Assembly: GCA_049999805.1 (NCBI GenBank)
Contig: JBNGIO010006337.1
Coordinates: 117,457-181,456 of the forward strand
Direction of reading: 5' to 3'
Source: Folioceros fuciformis
Taxonomy: Eukaryota; Anthocerotophyta; Anthocerotopsida; Anthocerotales
DNA: 64,000 nt
The position numbers were made by a program, and so were the translations under genes. The first letter of the stretch is position 1. Each line of letters opens with the position of its first letter. The notes beneath the pieces are model-generated. The model was not told the origin of the DNA. It saw only the letters and a program-made list of their open reading frames with translations, and ran no database searches. This document shows, piece by piece, positions 21,446 through 35,692 of this stretch.

Positions 21446-24020
21446 GTCTCGACGCATTCCTCCACTGCCTAGTTTGAAGAGTTGAGAGAATCACATGCTC
21501 ACTATTGGTATGGTATGTAGGGTGAATTACAACCACGCATGTAACTAAAACCTTGTCTTCCTTTGTCAAAAATAGTTTGGCCTATAAAGAAATTCATTTG
21601 GGTACGGTACAAGGGCACTCCTTGTAACAAAAGAAGTCATTCTCCTTAGCTAAGGAGAACATGAAGGCATGCACAACATCATGTGCTACCCACTAGCATG
21701 AGAAGGAGTATGGTTGGTTCTTCAGTTGCGGATGGAGGCTCCACAATTGCAAGCCTTGAAAAAGTAGTCTAGGTGTTGAACTATGCCAAATGGAACTTCA
21801 TCGCACTAGAAAAAGAGGCTAGTGTGATTCAAAAAGTGGGGATGCAAGGCCTAGTCACTATACTAGCATGTAGCTCTAGTATGGATGAATCTTAAAGAAG
21901 AGGCAACTATGTCCATTGATATTACTTCTCTAAGAGGGATGCTTGAAGGCACAAACCCCAACCTCAAGGAGCAATGCCAACTCTAGCCAAACACAGGATA
22001 CCTATGATGGATAAGCACTCTCCTTGATTGTTGCGACCAATTTCATAATGTCCATATCTCATGACATAAAAACTAGGCTTCCTTAGGTAAGTTGCTTAAT
22101 GAAAAACGAATGACACGGTAGTAATGCACTCTTGCACCTACTTTGTCAAGTCCTCATGTATGATCAAAAGAGTTTGTACATGGTTTTATTTTTGGATTAG
22201 TTGAGCTAACAATAGATAACTCAACATGACATACATGTTATTATCCCCTTGCAATCTATAGTCAAGTGAATATGTGCAAAGGTTTTCCTTCATTGTATAA
22301 AGACTTATCATAGTTATGGGATAAGGTCATTATCAATGTCTCTCTTTCCTTAATAGTGGCCTTCTTTCGATAATGAGTTTTCATTGCCCTATAGAGGGTG
22401 CCATCCATTACAATTTACATGACAACGAGGCTTTGCCATGACAAACATGGGACATCCAATCCCCAAAAATTAAATATTATGCAAACTCATCCGAATACTG
22501 ATCTAGACACCACAAGGTATTGAACTTTGAAGTTTCAATGCAAAAGTGAACATAAATAACTACTATACAGTCCTGTTCATTATTATTTTTGTATAAAATA
22601 ATATATTTAATGACTTTAATATTTAGAATTATCCTGCAAATATCTCTGAATGGCTTTGTGTCTTGATGATGTGTTTTATGTGCATCTCCTTGATAACTTG
22701 ATAAATGCACACTGTTTGCACCAATAGATGCGGAGGTTGATGCGTACTAGGTTTTAAAAAGAGGCTCATCGGATTTGAAGAGTGACTTGAGAAGTAGAGA
22801 AGTGATGATTGAGGTAATAGCCACTTGTAGTAATAATGTGTATGTGCTAGAATAATAGTTGGCTAAAGCTTATGATTATGAGTTACTAGTTTTTTTGGAT
22901 AGGTGAATGGGTCTATGATAGTGCTTGAATGGGTCTATGATCATTCTACCATTGAATAATCCATGAGTAATCAAATGTTTACTTTCTCTTGTACATAGAT
23001 GAGGATGAATTGCTAGTTTTTAGCAAGCTAGATATGCACATAATGGTTTCTAGTGAGATAAAAATAGGCTTGCAAGATGCACATGAACCTTATTTTGGTC
23101 AAATTTTGAGAATACATGTTGTCAGCAAATTTAGAGATTCCTGAATCTTTAGAAGTGTTGTTATTTGAAACGAGGTGTGGAGGTGCTTTCTACCTCATCC
23201 ACAAAGTTGTGCAATTGTAGTAGATCAATTGCAGTTGTTAAGGTGTCTTCAATTAGGCCAAGGTGTGAAGATGCCTTCCCTTCGTCCACAAAGTTGTGAG
23301 GGTGCCAATGATTAAAATGACGTGTGGAAGTACTACAACTTTGAACACCTCCCCTCATCACACAAGTTGTTTAATGGTCTTAAGAGATGTGGTACTTCAA
23401 CACATTCAGACACCTCTTATCATCACATAAGATGTTTGATGGTGTTAGGAGATGTGGTACCTCCACACATTTAGACATTTGACATTTGCCATGATCATCA
23501 CATAGGATATTTAATGGTATCCAAAGGTATGAGATCTCTCCACACCTACATCTTGTGGAAGTACTCTTCCCTTTAAAGAATTGATTTTTTTTTTGGAGCA
23601 GCACATCTAAAACGTATTGATCCGCACTTACGGTGCATTTATGGAGTTCTTACAAGCTTAACAATATGAACCACATCTACCAATAGACCTAATTGATGTT
23701 GTGTAAAAAAATAATATTAATCCTAATTCCAATAAGTTTACTAGATATAATATTTTAAGCTCATAATGTAATATTTCCATGATATGCTAATAAAGACCTC
23801 GTTTCCGGTAATCTTCTCTTCCTTATGAGTATGTAAAGTATCACTATCCACATTTTTATCGTAGTTTTTCGTGTGTTGTAAGTCCTTGTGATCATGAAGA
23901 AGGCTAGATATTAAGTTGATAAGAAGCAGCAGCCTTAGATCTCGTCCATTCATTCCACAACACTCACTTGCATTGCACTCATCTCTCACTGACGTCTAAG
24001 GTAGGATCTCTCTATGACAT
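21446..24020. other. AT-rich gene-free stretch
   Basis: I see no gene. Between about 23165 and 23560 a loose repeat recurs (CATCCACAAAGTTGTG, then GAGATGTGGTAC and CACCTC), probably a decayed minisatellite or transposon internal sequence. Stop codons are frequent in all frames. Confidence 0.45.
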
Positions 24021-24026
24021 CTAGGT

Positions 24027-24285
24027 CTCAACTCATGACACCCATTGACTACACTCAACTCTCTCTCTCTCTAACAACTTAGCACTAGTTATCCAACTAC
24101 TCATTGACAAGTAGCTCTCAACTTGTAACGCCCACTAACTGCACTCAACTCTCTCTCTCTCTAACAACTTGGCACTAGTTATCCAACTACTCACTGACAA
24201 GTAGCTCTCAACTTGTGACGCCCACTAACTGCACTCAACTCTCTCTCTTACAACTTAGCACTAGTTATCTAACTACTCATTGACG
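24027..24285. repeat. Three tandem copies of an ~85-89-bp unit
   Basis: Copies begin near 24027, 24115 and 24204. Each contains CACTCAACTCTCTCTCT, AACAACTTAGCACTAGTTAT and ACTCATTGACAAGTAG, with few differences. The embedded CT microsatellite varies in length between copies. Confidence 0.85.
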
Positions 24286-24479
24286 ATGCTCTTTATTTAA
24301 CAATACTTAACAACAATGAGTCTCTCAACTCTCTGCTAAGGACTCGCCACTAGTCCACTAACATGCTCTTTACAACAACACTAGTTCATTTATGATGCTG
24401 TTTACAACATTTAACAACAACAAGTCTCTCCTACCTCTCCTAGCCAAATTCAAGTCTTTCCAGTCTCATTCCTAGGTTT

Positions 24480-24890
24480 CCAACAAAGTGTCTCTCTCTT
24501 CTAAGGTGAAGATTCTTTCCAACAAAGAGTCTCTCTCTTCTAAGGTGAAGATTCTTAGCATGCTTGTATATAAAGAGTCTCTCTCTTCTACAATAAAGAT
24601 TCTTAGCTTGTATAAAGAGTTAGGGTACTAGTGAAGATTATGCCTATACAAAGAGAAAAGCTAACAAAGACATAGTCTCTCTTTCCTAGTGTGAAGATTC
24701 TTAGCTTATATAAAGAGTCTCTCTCTTCTAGAATGAAGATTCTTAGCCTATATATAAAGAGTTAGGGTGAAGATTCTACTAACCTCTATTAGTGTGAAGA
24801 TTCTGCCTGTACAAACGATACAAATACTTACAGCAATATTATGGTGAAGATTCTTAGTCTACACAAATGTTTACAACAACGAGTCTTGCC
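24480..24890. repeat. Interspersed CT-rich repeat with GTGAAGATTCT motif
   Basis: AAAGAGTCTCTCTCTTCTA and GTGAAGATTCTTAGC alternate many times in about 400 bp, with variable spacing. The sequence has no coding potential; it looks like a decayed satellite that expanded from a short motif. Confidence 0.75.
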
Positions 24891-26420
24891 TACCTTCTAA
24901 GGTGAAGTGTAAGTACTGATCCAACGGATCGACCATGAAATAGAGGAGGAGAGTAGAGACAAGTTAGGGATGGAACCTGAACAACAGACTGAGGTCTAGG
25001 TCGATTTAGACAGGACACAAGTGACGAGCGAGAGTGAGAACAAAGTGGGGGAGAGGCATCGACAAGAAGGGAACGGGTCCGTTCACCCGGGCCATGGCCG
25101 ACGGGGTCGCATGCCGGGGAGGCAATATCCACAATACTTCAGAGTAGGAAGGATAGGGTCGAGGTGATGAAGTGCAAAGCAAGGAGGTAGGGTGCGAAGC
25201 GGTTGATGGTGGGATCGATCCGCTCCTTATTGTGTGTGGTCCCGCGGCAAGGTGATCGTTGTGGTAGAGGTCGAACGGGTTGGCCAAGTGCGCTCCCCAA
25301 GCATTGCGTATCTTAGATGCTTCTATAGGAAGATAGTCAGGTGCGTCGGCAAGTCATCGTGAAGGGCAGAGGTTCTTTGGTGAGCCAACAGGAAGGAGAG
25401 GAGGCGAGAGTTTGAGCGCAAAGGAGGTCAAGAGACTGCATGCGTTGGGAAAGAGATAGACAAGCATACTCTGGGTGGAAAGCAGGGTTCGAGGCACCTC
25501 TCAATTATCACAGGAGGGGTTTTATACGAAAGCCAAACCTAATGTTCAAATAATCGACATTAATGAAAAAAGACCTACAATCTACACCAAGGCCATGGCA
25601 ATCCGATGTTGTCAGGTGCCAGCTACCAACCGACGCCTTATCTTAATGAGAAGGTGACAGGGTAGGAGAAGTGGGGATAGAGGAGGCCGTTGGTGGAGCG
25701 GGATCCACGGGCGAGGAGGGTCTAGGAGGTGATTTTGCTCTGCTTATCGGAGTGGGGAGCGTAGCAGAGCTGGCCTTGGGTGAGCGGACCAGAAGCTGAG
25801 TATCAAATTCTGGAGAGGGAGGGCCTCGGGTCGGAGCCTCCGAACTGCTAGGTGCGGTCCATATGTTCGAGGGAAGCGCTGGAGAAAGTTGCACCCACCA
25901 CGGTCTTCGCCGTCTCGCTTAGAACTCGAAGGACTTTGCTATGGAAGGAGACGTAGCTGTTGTTGAGTTGTTGGATGGCATCAACCACCATCCGATGGAG
26001 TGTCTGGTACTCTGTTTGGCCATTTGGCTTCAAGTAAGTTGATGTGCTGCGCTACTGCCAACGCGATGTACCTCTAAAGTTCTTTTAAAGCCACCGAGGT
26101 GACCGTAGTCAATTCCCGTAGCCGTAGGTTGATAACGGCCTTGGCTTGTGCCATGAGGAGGGCAACCTCCATGTGGGCGTCTTGCGATTAGTAGTCCGCT
26201 AGTTGAGCCTGCAATTCTTTCGTCTCAGCCTGCAGACTATTGGCACGTCCCACTAGTACCTTGCATTCTTCTTTCCACAACTGTTCGTGGCTCTGCATAT
26301 CTTCACATAGGCGTGCGAGTTCTGCCTTCAGGGCCGAAACCTCCTATTGGGCCTCCAATTTGCCCGCCATCCATTAACAACTTGTAGACCACCTCCTGGA
26401 GATGCTACTCTTTATTCAAC
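24891..26420 (-). pseudogene. Decayed transposon-like ORF with coiled-coil and Pro/Ser-rich segments
   Basis: Read on the minus strand from about 26370 to 25640, a broken frame encodes a heptad-rich stretch (EVSALKAELARLCEDMQ, then KELQAQLADY), a middle part (QTEYQTLHRMVVDAIQQL) and a Pro/Ser-rich tail, interrupted by several stops and a frameshift. A further open piece follows at 25287-25006. The arrangement resembles a gag-like or uncharacterised transposon protein. I recognise no nucleic-acid-binding knuckle, protease or polymerase, so the family is unknown and the call is an inference from structure and decay. Confidence 0.35.
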
Positions 26421-29061
26421 AACACTTACAACAAGAGTTTGGCAATCTGCACCCAATTGGCTACTATCCTTAACCTTGTCTGACAAACTTGCTTAAGCCC
26501 CCAAGCGCCAACTATTTCTCCATATTGGGCCCACAACTAAGCTCCTTCTCAAGCATTGAGACAGTCACTCTTTAGTATATGTCCTCAAAGCTTTTGCCCT
26601 AGAATTTTAGACTCCGCAATTAAGCCATTTCTAAAGCTCGGAATCATGCATACCACTTATCTTCAAATATTAGTGGTTGTTACAACTCCATCCTCTTTGA
26701 ACATCGTCTGAAATATATCAACTTCCTCCTGCAAGCCGCCTTTCGTCTTTTCCACCAGCCAAAGGTTATCTATTTTTAACCCAAAAACGTGCCATATCGC
26801 ACATATGGTGTTAGTGATGGTTGATCGCCCGCCTTCTGCGTATTTGAAACGAACTATTGTCAGAGGGGTCTCATCATGACAACCACATGATGTCCATTAG
26901 GGTTTTACAAAATACACACTTATGGATGAGCAGAGCGATTTGCTGGTGCGCTCAAGTGTGCGCCTCCATTGCTTACAAGTTTGCCTCCTATCTATCGATG
27001 ATTCCTAACCTTGAAACTACGAAGATTCTATCTGTTTCGTCATGGAGACAATAATTTCATTCGCTCTCTCCTCATTCTCCGCGCCCATGTATGTACTTAA
27101 GTCCAATCACTTTTAATTTAGTGTGAAGAATTACTTATTGTCTATATAATTTTTTCTCGAAAGCATGAAGAAATATGTATAACTTGGTTTAGTGTCATGA
27201 AGGTGACCGCCGATTAGGTAAGAAACCCTCATCCAATGTTATTTAGAATAGAATAGCAAATATATCTCTTAAGTAAACCAATGCTAGGATAAATGAACCT
27301 AGCTTAGCTAGATATTTTGCAAACTAGCTTAGAAATAGCTAGATGTTTCTAGGCAAGTTGAGTCGGAACACATGTTGGGTATTTCCCAACTTGTTGTTGG
27401 TGTAACCCTGCTGCCCAACGTGGGAAAATAGCAGAACTTGGGTACAATAGCAAGGCATTATGGAAAGGAGTTGCGCTGATGCAAGAGCGTGAAGCCAACT
27501 TAGCTGGACGCTGTATCGGAAGATGGCTGGTGCTAGGCAAAAGGGGCAGCCAAGGCAGAAGTCGGTAGTTGTTGAAGTTGCACCGCGCAGTACTGTAACT
27601 TGGGGAAGGCAGCTCAAACCCTGTTTTTGTGTTCTTTGGAATTGGGAGCTAGGATGAAGAACGTTTTCAGCGCATTTGGTTCCAGTGTTGCAGTTCATGG
27701 CGTAACTTACTGACTCACTTTCTGGATATGGATTGCCCTCACTTGCAAGCAGATTGTGCTGCAATCTGTGACATGCAGAGTAGTGGAAAACACTTGCAGC
27801 AGATTGTGCTGCAATCTGTGACATGCAGAGTAGTGGAAAACAACATTAGGATACAGGTACAAATGTTGAATGTGCAAGCCGGAACCCCAAGCTTCAAGTG
27901 GGTGCTGGCCAAGCTCAGGACTCAACTCATCCCAACATTGCCCTAGCACGACATTAGGTCTTTACAAGATCACCTTTTAATTCTAATTCGTAAGGTTGTT
28001 GGAATTAGAGTCTTTATTATGAAAAAAAGTTAAGAAAACTCATTAACCACAGGACTTGAGGGAACAACAATGAAGACAAAACAAGCGTTGGGCATTAACC
28101 CTTGAAGATTGTTTAAAGCCTCAAGGCCTCCTTTGGTCTACTAAATTATCAAGGAATATGGAATGAGTTGTGTAATTGGATGTGTAATGCGTTTTTAATC
28201 AGTCTAACTAGTTAAAACTACCAGCAACTAAAAAGATGGAGACCATGAGCCCTAATTCAGCAAGTCTAGAAAAATCCCTAATTAATATTTTCAGAAAGTC
28301 TCACTTTAAGGAACATAATTAATTCAATAGCAATATTTTAATATAACTAATAGTATACTAGTATAATATAAGTTAATATAATTTAGTATAATTAAAATAT
28401 ATCATATTTATGGTCACACCACTTAAATGCTTACTATATCAGCCCATAGTACCTAACTTCTGCAAACTAACTTCAGCTAGTATTAGAGTAAACTAAGATG
28501 ACAATTGCTTCCATTTCATATCAATATTTGATTACCAACTTGTACCATTTGCAAGTTAGGATGAAAACATTGGAGATCTAATAGCCCTTGAAGAGCACAT
28601 GGATGATATGACATTGAATACAAGGATGGCTATCCCAAGGACAATTATGCAGCTTTCTTCATGCTACTAAATGTTATATGGCATACATAGAAAAATGGAT
28701 GTTATTGTAGCCTTACATCCTCCAATAGCGTAAGAAACTCCCTTGGAGAGTAGGTCAAATATAGCTTAGACTGCACAAGCTGAAGGTATCATATATGGTG
28801 AGAAAGAAAGGAAAGAAGATAATAGGGAAACCAAAACTTCAGGAAAGAAGGGAATACAAAAGGCTTGATCCCTCCTTGCCATTCTGCTCACTTTTACGAC
28901 TTTGCCGAACGTGTTCATTGTATGCTTGTTGCTGTGACTTTGGAGTGAACATTCTAAGAAGGATCGATGTTTTTAGAAGTGTGGTACGTTTATCCATAAA
29001 ATTAGCTCTATGAAAGGTTGGATGCTCTGAAGATCAGTAGCAAAAAGCAAAAATCCCCAAA
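26421..29061. other. AT-rich gene-free stretch upstream of the PKA gene
   Basis: No gene is recognised. Several scattered short open frames lack known domains, and from about 28000 the sequence is very AT-rich. The last few hundred bases should contain the promoter and leader of the PKA gene, but I cannot place a TATA box or a transcription start with confidence. Confidence 0.4.
27740..27840. repeat. Tandem duplication of a 50/51-bp unit
   Basis: The unit containing CAGATTGTGCTGCAATCTGT and GACATGCAGAGTAGTGGAAA occurs at 27740-27790 and again at 27791-27840 and differs only by one base of length. The near identity indicates a recent duplication. Confidence 0.92.
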
Positions 29062-31515
29062 ATGTCAGTGATTCTGTCACGTTTCTTCAAGAAGAACTCA
29101 AAGTTGGGTGAAGGAATTGATGGAGACGAACTTGGAAAGGTGTTCTTCTATTATGCTTCTATTAGAATAAAGACTTTAGTTCAAGGACAGACACCCAAAT
29201 TGATTCAACTATTACAACCTTGTACTAAATGAGTTCGTTCTTTAATGTGCATAATAACCAAGGCTCGACTGTCTTACTCAACTATAGATTTAGGAGACTA
29301 GGTCATGATACATCTACAATAAGGATCCATAAAACCTTGTAGCTTTGTTCTTCTCCTAGATGTGAATCCTATTTTTTGAATTGGGTCATTGAATTTGACA
29401 TAGGCTTGTGATGTGACAGCCATGGTTTGAGGGGTGTAAAATCCAAGACTTCAAACTTGGTAAAATTTTGGGAACAGGTAGTTTTGGTAGAGTCTCATAT
29501 GCTCACCACATTGCGACGAATCAAGTGTGTGCAGTAAAGTCCTTATCCAAATCACAAATCGTTAAGACAAAACAGGTACATACAAAACGTTGATGACATT
29601 GTTTGTTGAGATGAAACCCTAAACAAAAATATGTTTGGTGTATGTGGGTATGTTTTAATACGTACCTTAAACACTTTTAGGTTTCTCACGTGAAGCAAGA
29701 AAAAGGCATTCTTCATAGACTTGATTTTCCATTCATTGTAAACCTCCTCGGTTATTGCCAAGATGAGAAAAATGTGCATCTTGTTCTAGAATATGTTTGT
29801 GGGTGAGTGACTGTGATTTGATTCATACATTTGTTTTTTGTTGAACATTCTATACTGTACCTATTCCCAATGAGTGAACTCAGTTCTTTGCATTCTAAAA
29901 GCAACATAGCCAATTAAAAAGTGAACTAGTGATTTGTATTGTTAGACTATTGAACAGAGCTGCATGTGGTTCAGCGGAGAATTTTTCACATATCTTCGCA
30001 CGACTGGACGATTCGATGAAAACACTACGGTAAGTATGACATTCTTAGAAATAGTTACATGTCTTTGTCTTCTTTGTTTCACAATCAAGGAACACTATCG
30101 TACCTCATTACAAAAAGGACAAAGTACTTCTTAAATTCAGCAAAAAAATCTTTAATTTGATAAAATTTCACAAAAAAAAAATGATGAATCCAATCAATTT
30201 GTTGGATATTGAAGAATGACGAGCCACATTGTTGTCCAGAGATTTTATGCATCCCAAGTTCTCCTTGCTTTTGAACATATTCACAACATGGATATCATAT
30301 ACAGAGATCTTAAGGTGAATTGCAATGAATGTGATCAAGAATGCATATGAAATAAACTAGAAACTAATTGTTTTACTATTTCAGCCTGAAAATCTTTTAT
30401 TGGATGAGATTGGGAACATTAAAATTACAGACTTTGGATTTGCCAAGCAAATTGATCATAGAACATACACACTTTGTGGTATTATTTCTCTCTGAAAATT
30501 TAGTTTTTTAGATAATATTTAAAGAAGTATAATAATTCATGCTACAATATTTGTCAAAACTTTCTAGGTACACCTGACTACCTTGCACCTGAGATCATTT
30601 TGAACAAAGGTCATGGGAAACCAGTTGATTGGTGAGATGTAGTGTCCAACACAAATATTCATAATGATATTTTAAGTAAATTATATATTAATATTGATTA
30701 AGTAGTTCTATGAATGCAGGTGGGCATTTGGTGTCTTAATCTATGAAATGTTAGCTGGATACCCCCCTTTCTATGATGAAGGCATATGACTTAAGCCCTT
30801 CCTTAACATCACGAAGTTACTTTGAAAGTTGGGCTGATGAATGAACTCATATGAACAATGTTTTGCAGATCCCATGGGAACTTATCAAAAGATTTTAAGT
30901 GGGAAGTTACAATTTCCAGGGCACTTCTCTAGGAAGTAGGTTTACAAAAAAAAAAACCCATAATTTAAATTACTTAACTAAAGTCATCAGACATGCATGT
31001 GATGGTGGTTATCTTAATTCTATGTAGTGCTAAGGATTTGGTGAGAAGGCTGTTGCAAGCGGATTTGACAAAAAGGTACTTGTCATGACTAGGAATAGTT
31101 GGGTGACACACATTCTTTTGGGAAACCTTACTCTTTCAAACATATGTTTGAACCCACAATGAATTATATGAATGTGTAGGATTGGTTGTCTTAAAGGTGG
31201 TATAAAAGACATTAAGACACATGCTTGGTTTGGAAACTTGGATTGGGATAATGTGTTAAGAAAACGAGATATGGCTCCTATTAGGCCTAAAGTCTCGGTA
31301 TAAACCCTAAATCCTGTTTCTTCTTGTCTTACAATGCTCATTTCAGTCTGAATTTGTTGACATGTGGATAGATGAAAGAGTATCTAACATTAGAGTAATA
31401 CATCACACAGGGTCCTGAAGATGCAAGCAACTTTGATGATTATTCAAAACTTGAGGCTCCTAGAGATGACTTTGCCTTAAGTTCAGAAGAACAAGACTTA
31501 TTCAAGGATTTGTGA
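29062..31515 (+). CDS. PKAC: cAMP-dependent protein kinase (PKA) catalytic subunit homologue
   Basis: Twelve small exons join in phase to 347 aa, the size of animal PKA-C: 29062-29139, 29420-29575, 29681-29802, 29975-30029, 30240-30314, 30385-30478, 30568-30631, 30720-30781, 30869-30935, 31028-31075, 31180-31297 and 31411-31515. In order it shows the Gly loop GTGSFGRV, the ATP-binding Lys in CAVKSL, YRDLKPENLL, DFGFAK, the activation loop [55 protein letters not shown] and the AGC C-tail with [11 protein letters not shown]. It ends FKDL, a variant of the FxxF hydrophobic motif. The C-tail separates it from ordinary plant AGC kinases. Intron 8 starts with GC (G|GCATAT), the others with GT. All catalytic residues are present, so an active kinase is expected. 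Exon sequence is AT-rich, like its surroundings. Confidence 0.9.
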
Positions 31516-32195
31516 TGGATCTCTTCCTAAGGTAAACAATCAGTGTAAGATCAACTTATAGTTATCTATTCCTGTCATAAGAAGAACGCTGGTGCTTATG
31601 AGGAGCAATGTCATCTGGTGCTTATGAGGAGCAATGTCATCTAGTGCTTATGAGGAGCAATGTCATTAGAAGTGCGAGTAATTTTGAAGGGAGAAAAAAG
31701 AAAGCTTGATTCAAGTTTCATGAGAAGGTGGGCTATAAGGTTGCCTTTTGTATGGATTGTGCATGGGAATGAACCATAGCAAGAGAACATGTGTTTCATG
31801 TATGAGGTATAAGAGATCTTGAAAGATCCTTTAGTTACCTCCAAAAAAAAAAAAAAAAAATTCTAGAAAATCTCTCTACAGTGTTAGATTAAGACATCTC
31901 CACACATTAAGAGATTGATCTAGATAAGGCCTGAAGAGTGTTAAATCAATATCTCAATAATATTTCAATAAGAAACATCATAGCTCTTCAGACTTTCAAA
32001 ATATATATTTTTGGTGAAATATATAATTTACCTAAATATATGATAATATTTTATAATATTCCTCAAAATTAAAATAAATTCATAAAAAACAGTAAATAGG
32101 GTGGGAGCCACTAATTTCAATAAGAATTAGGTTATATATATATATATATATCCATATTTTAAAACATATAATGAATATTACTATTTTAAACTTGT
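31516..32195. other. PKA 3' flank, AT-rich
   Basis: Downstream of the kinase stop is a short triplication of GGTGCTTATGAGGAGCAATG (about 31590-31665), a poly-A run near 31842-31860 and a (TA)n run near 32136-32150. No gene is seen up to the gap. Confidence 0.5.
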
Positions 32196-32295
32196 NNNNN
32201 NNNNNNNNNNNNNNNNNNNNNNNNNNNNNNNNNNNNNNNNNNNNNNNNNNNNNNNNNNNNNNNNNNNNNNNNNNNNNNNNNNNNNNNNNNNNNNN
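32196..32295. other. Assembly gap 2 (100 N)
   Basis: Exactly 100 N. Unlike the other two gaps its flanks are not duplicates of each other: AT-rich on the left and more complex on the right. This may be a true break of unknown length. Confidence 0.98.
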
Positions 32296-32607
32296 ACCCT
32301 AGGTCTTAGGCCTGGTTATCCCTTCTCATCTATTTGATGTTGAAGTTTGGGTCCAAACAGGGATGAAAGTTTACGCAAGGTAGGGAATACCATGGTATCT
32401 ACAGATGAATTAGGAAGGGAGCCACGTTAACACATCCCACGCACAAACTTGGTGTTAGGGAGCAAGGAGCAAGGAGGAAGGAGGAAGGAGGAAGGAGGAA
32501 GGAATAAGGAAGAAGATGCATGCTGTGAGAAGCCAGCTAGCTAGCTCTGGCTTCCGAAACCTTGAACACTTCGCGAGGCACACCTGCTGAGAACTAAGAG
32601 CTGAGGA

Positions 32608-32820
32608 ATGTGTAACGATTGCTACTGTTCCACGGAAACCATGTCAAGTGGTGGAAAGGAAACATGCTGTTGTCTGGGATGCGTACCGTCCGCATCGCCC
32701 CTCAGCTCAGCTGGCTGTTGCGGTTGTAAAGGTCGACCGGGAGAATCCATAAAAGTAGAGACATCTCTCGAGGCTGTCATGCAATTCCCACCAGCTTCCG
32801 ACTCTACTCATGCTGTTTAG
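32608..32820 (+). CDS. Small Cys-rich protein, metallothionein-like
   Basis: A 70-residue frame starts at ATG 32608 and has ten Cys in its first 40 residues, in metal-thiolate patterns: MCNDCYC, then CCCLGC, then CCGCKG. The remainder (SIKVETSLEAVMQFPP) is Cys-free, and the ETxxEAVM piece vaguely recalls the tail of plant metallothioneins. Metallothioneins bind Cu, Zn or Cd in the cytosol. Spacing does not fit plant types 1-4 exactly, so this is either a lineage-specific form or a chance Cys-rich frame. It lies between gap 2 and the EPSPS gene, with a (GGAAGGA)n tract upstream near 32460-32510. No intron is needed. Confidence 0.45.
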   Translation: MCNDCYCSTETMSSGGKETCCCLGCVPSASPLSSAGCCGCKGRPGESIKVETSLEAVMQFPPASDSTHAV

Positions 32821-33397
32821 AGGATCACCCACATTCTACTTTACCTCAGTGGACAGGATGCTGCGTAGATCGAGTTTAGAATGGTATCTTCGAGGTCATG
32901 TCAAACCCATGTAGTGATTCTGAGCTCCATAAAATTGTACAGTCGAGGTCATGTAAGTGAGTGACTAGCTTTGCTGTTTTTACCTCCAGCCATTTGGGAG
33001 TGGTGCTGTTGTAGAGGACATAGATTGCCTCTGCTTCTTGTGTCTGCTAACTTCGTTGGTCCTATGGCGTAGCGCAGCTCTGACACCCATGTGTATGAGT
33101 TCTAACAACATTACATCCATGGAGGTAAGAAGGCAAATCTTTACAGCAGGAAAACGGAGCATTATTGGCCTCCGTCGTCTCTCTCTCACCTCTCCAGGGC
33201 AGTTGCAGGCAAATGTCTGGTTGTATGTATGTACTACCCCGGCCGCTGAATTATTGAACGAAGCGTGCTCCGGGGAGTTGGTTTGATGCACGAGGCGGGG
33301 TTGGCAGTCTGCAGGGAGACTGATATGGGCAGGGCAGGATCCAGCTGACTCCTGATTTGGTATGCTGTGTTGTTGAAAGCTGAAGGGAGTGGGGGGA
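32821..33397. promoter_or_regulatory. Intergenic and EPSPS upstream region
   Basis: About 575 bp lie between the Cys-rich ORF and the EPSPS start. The stretch should hold the 3' end of the former and the promoter and leader of the latter. A near-direct repeat with the core TCGAGGTCATGT occurs near 32890 and 32943. No coding feature is seen. Confidence 0.35.

Positions 33398-35692
<2,295 letters not shown>

Noticed and set aside
32196-32295. Gap 2 as another false duplication
   Set aside because: Its two flanks share no sequence, unlike gaps 1 and 3.
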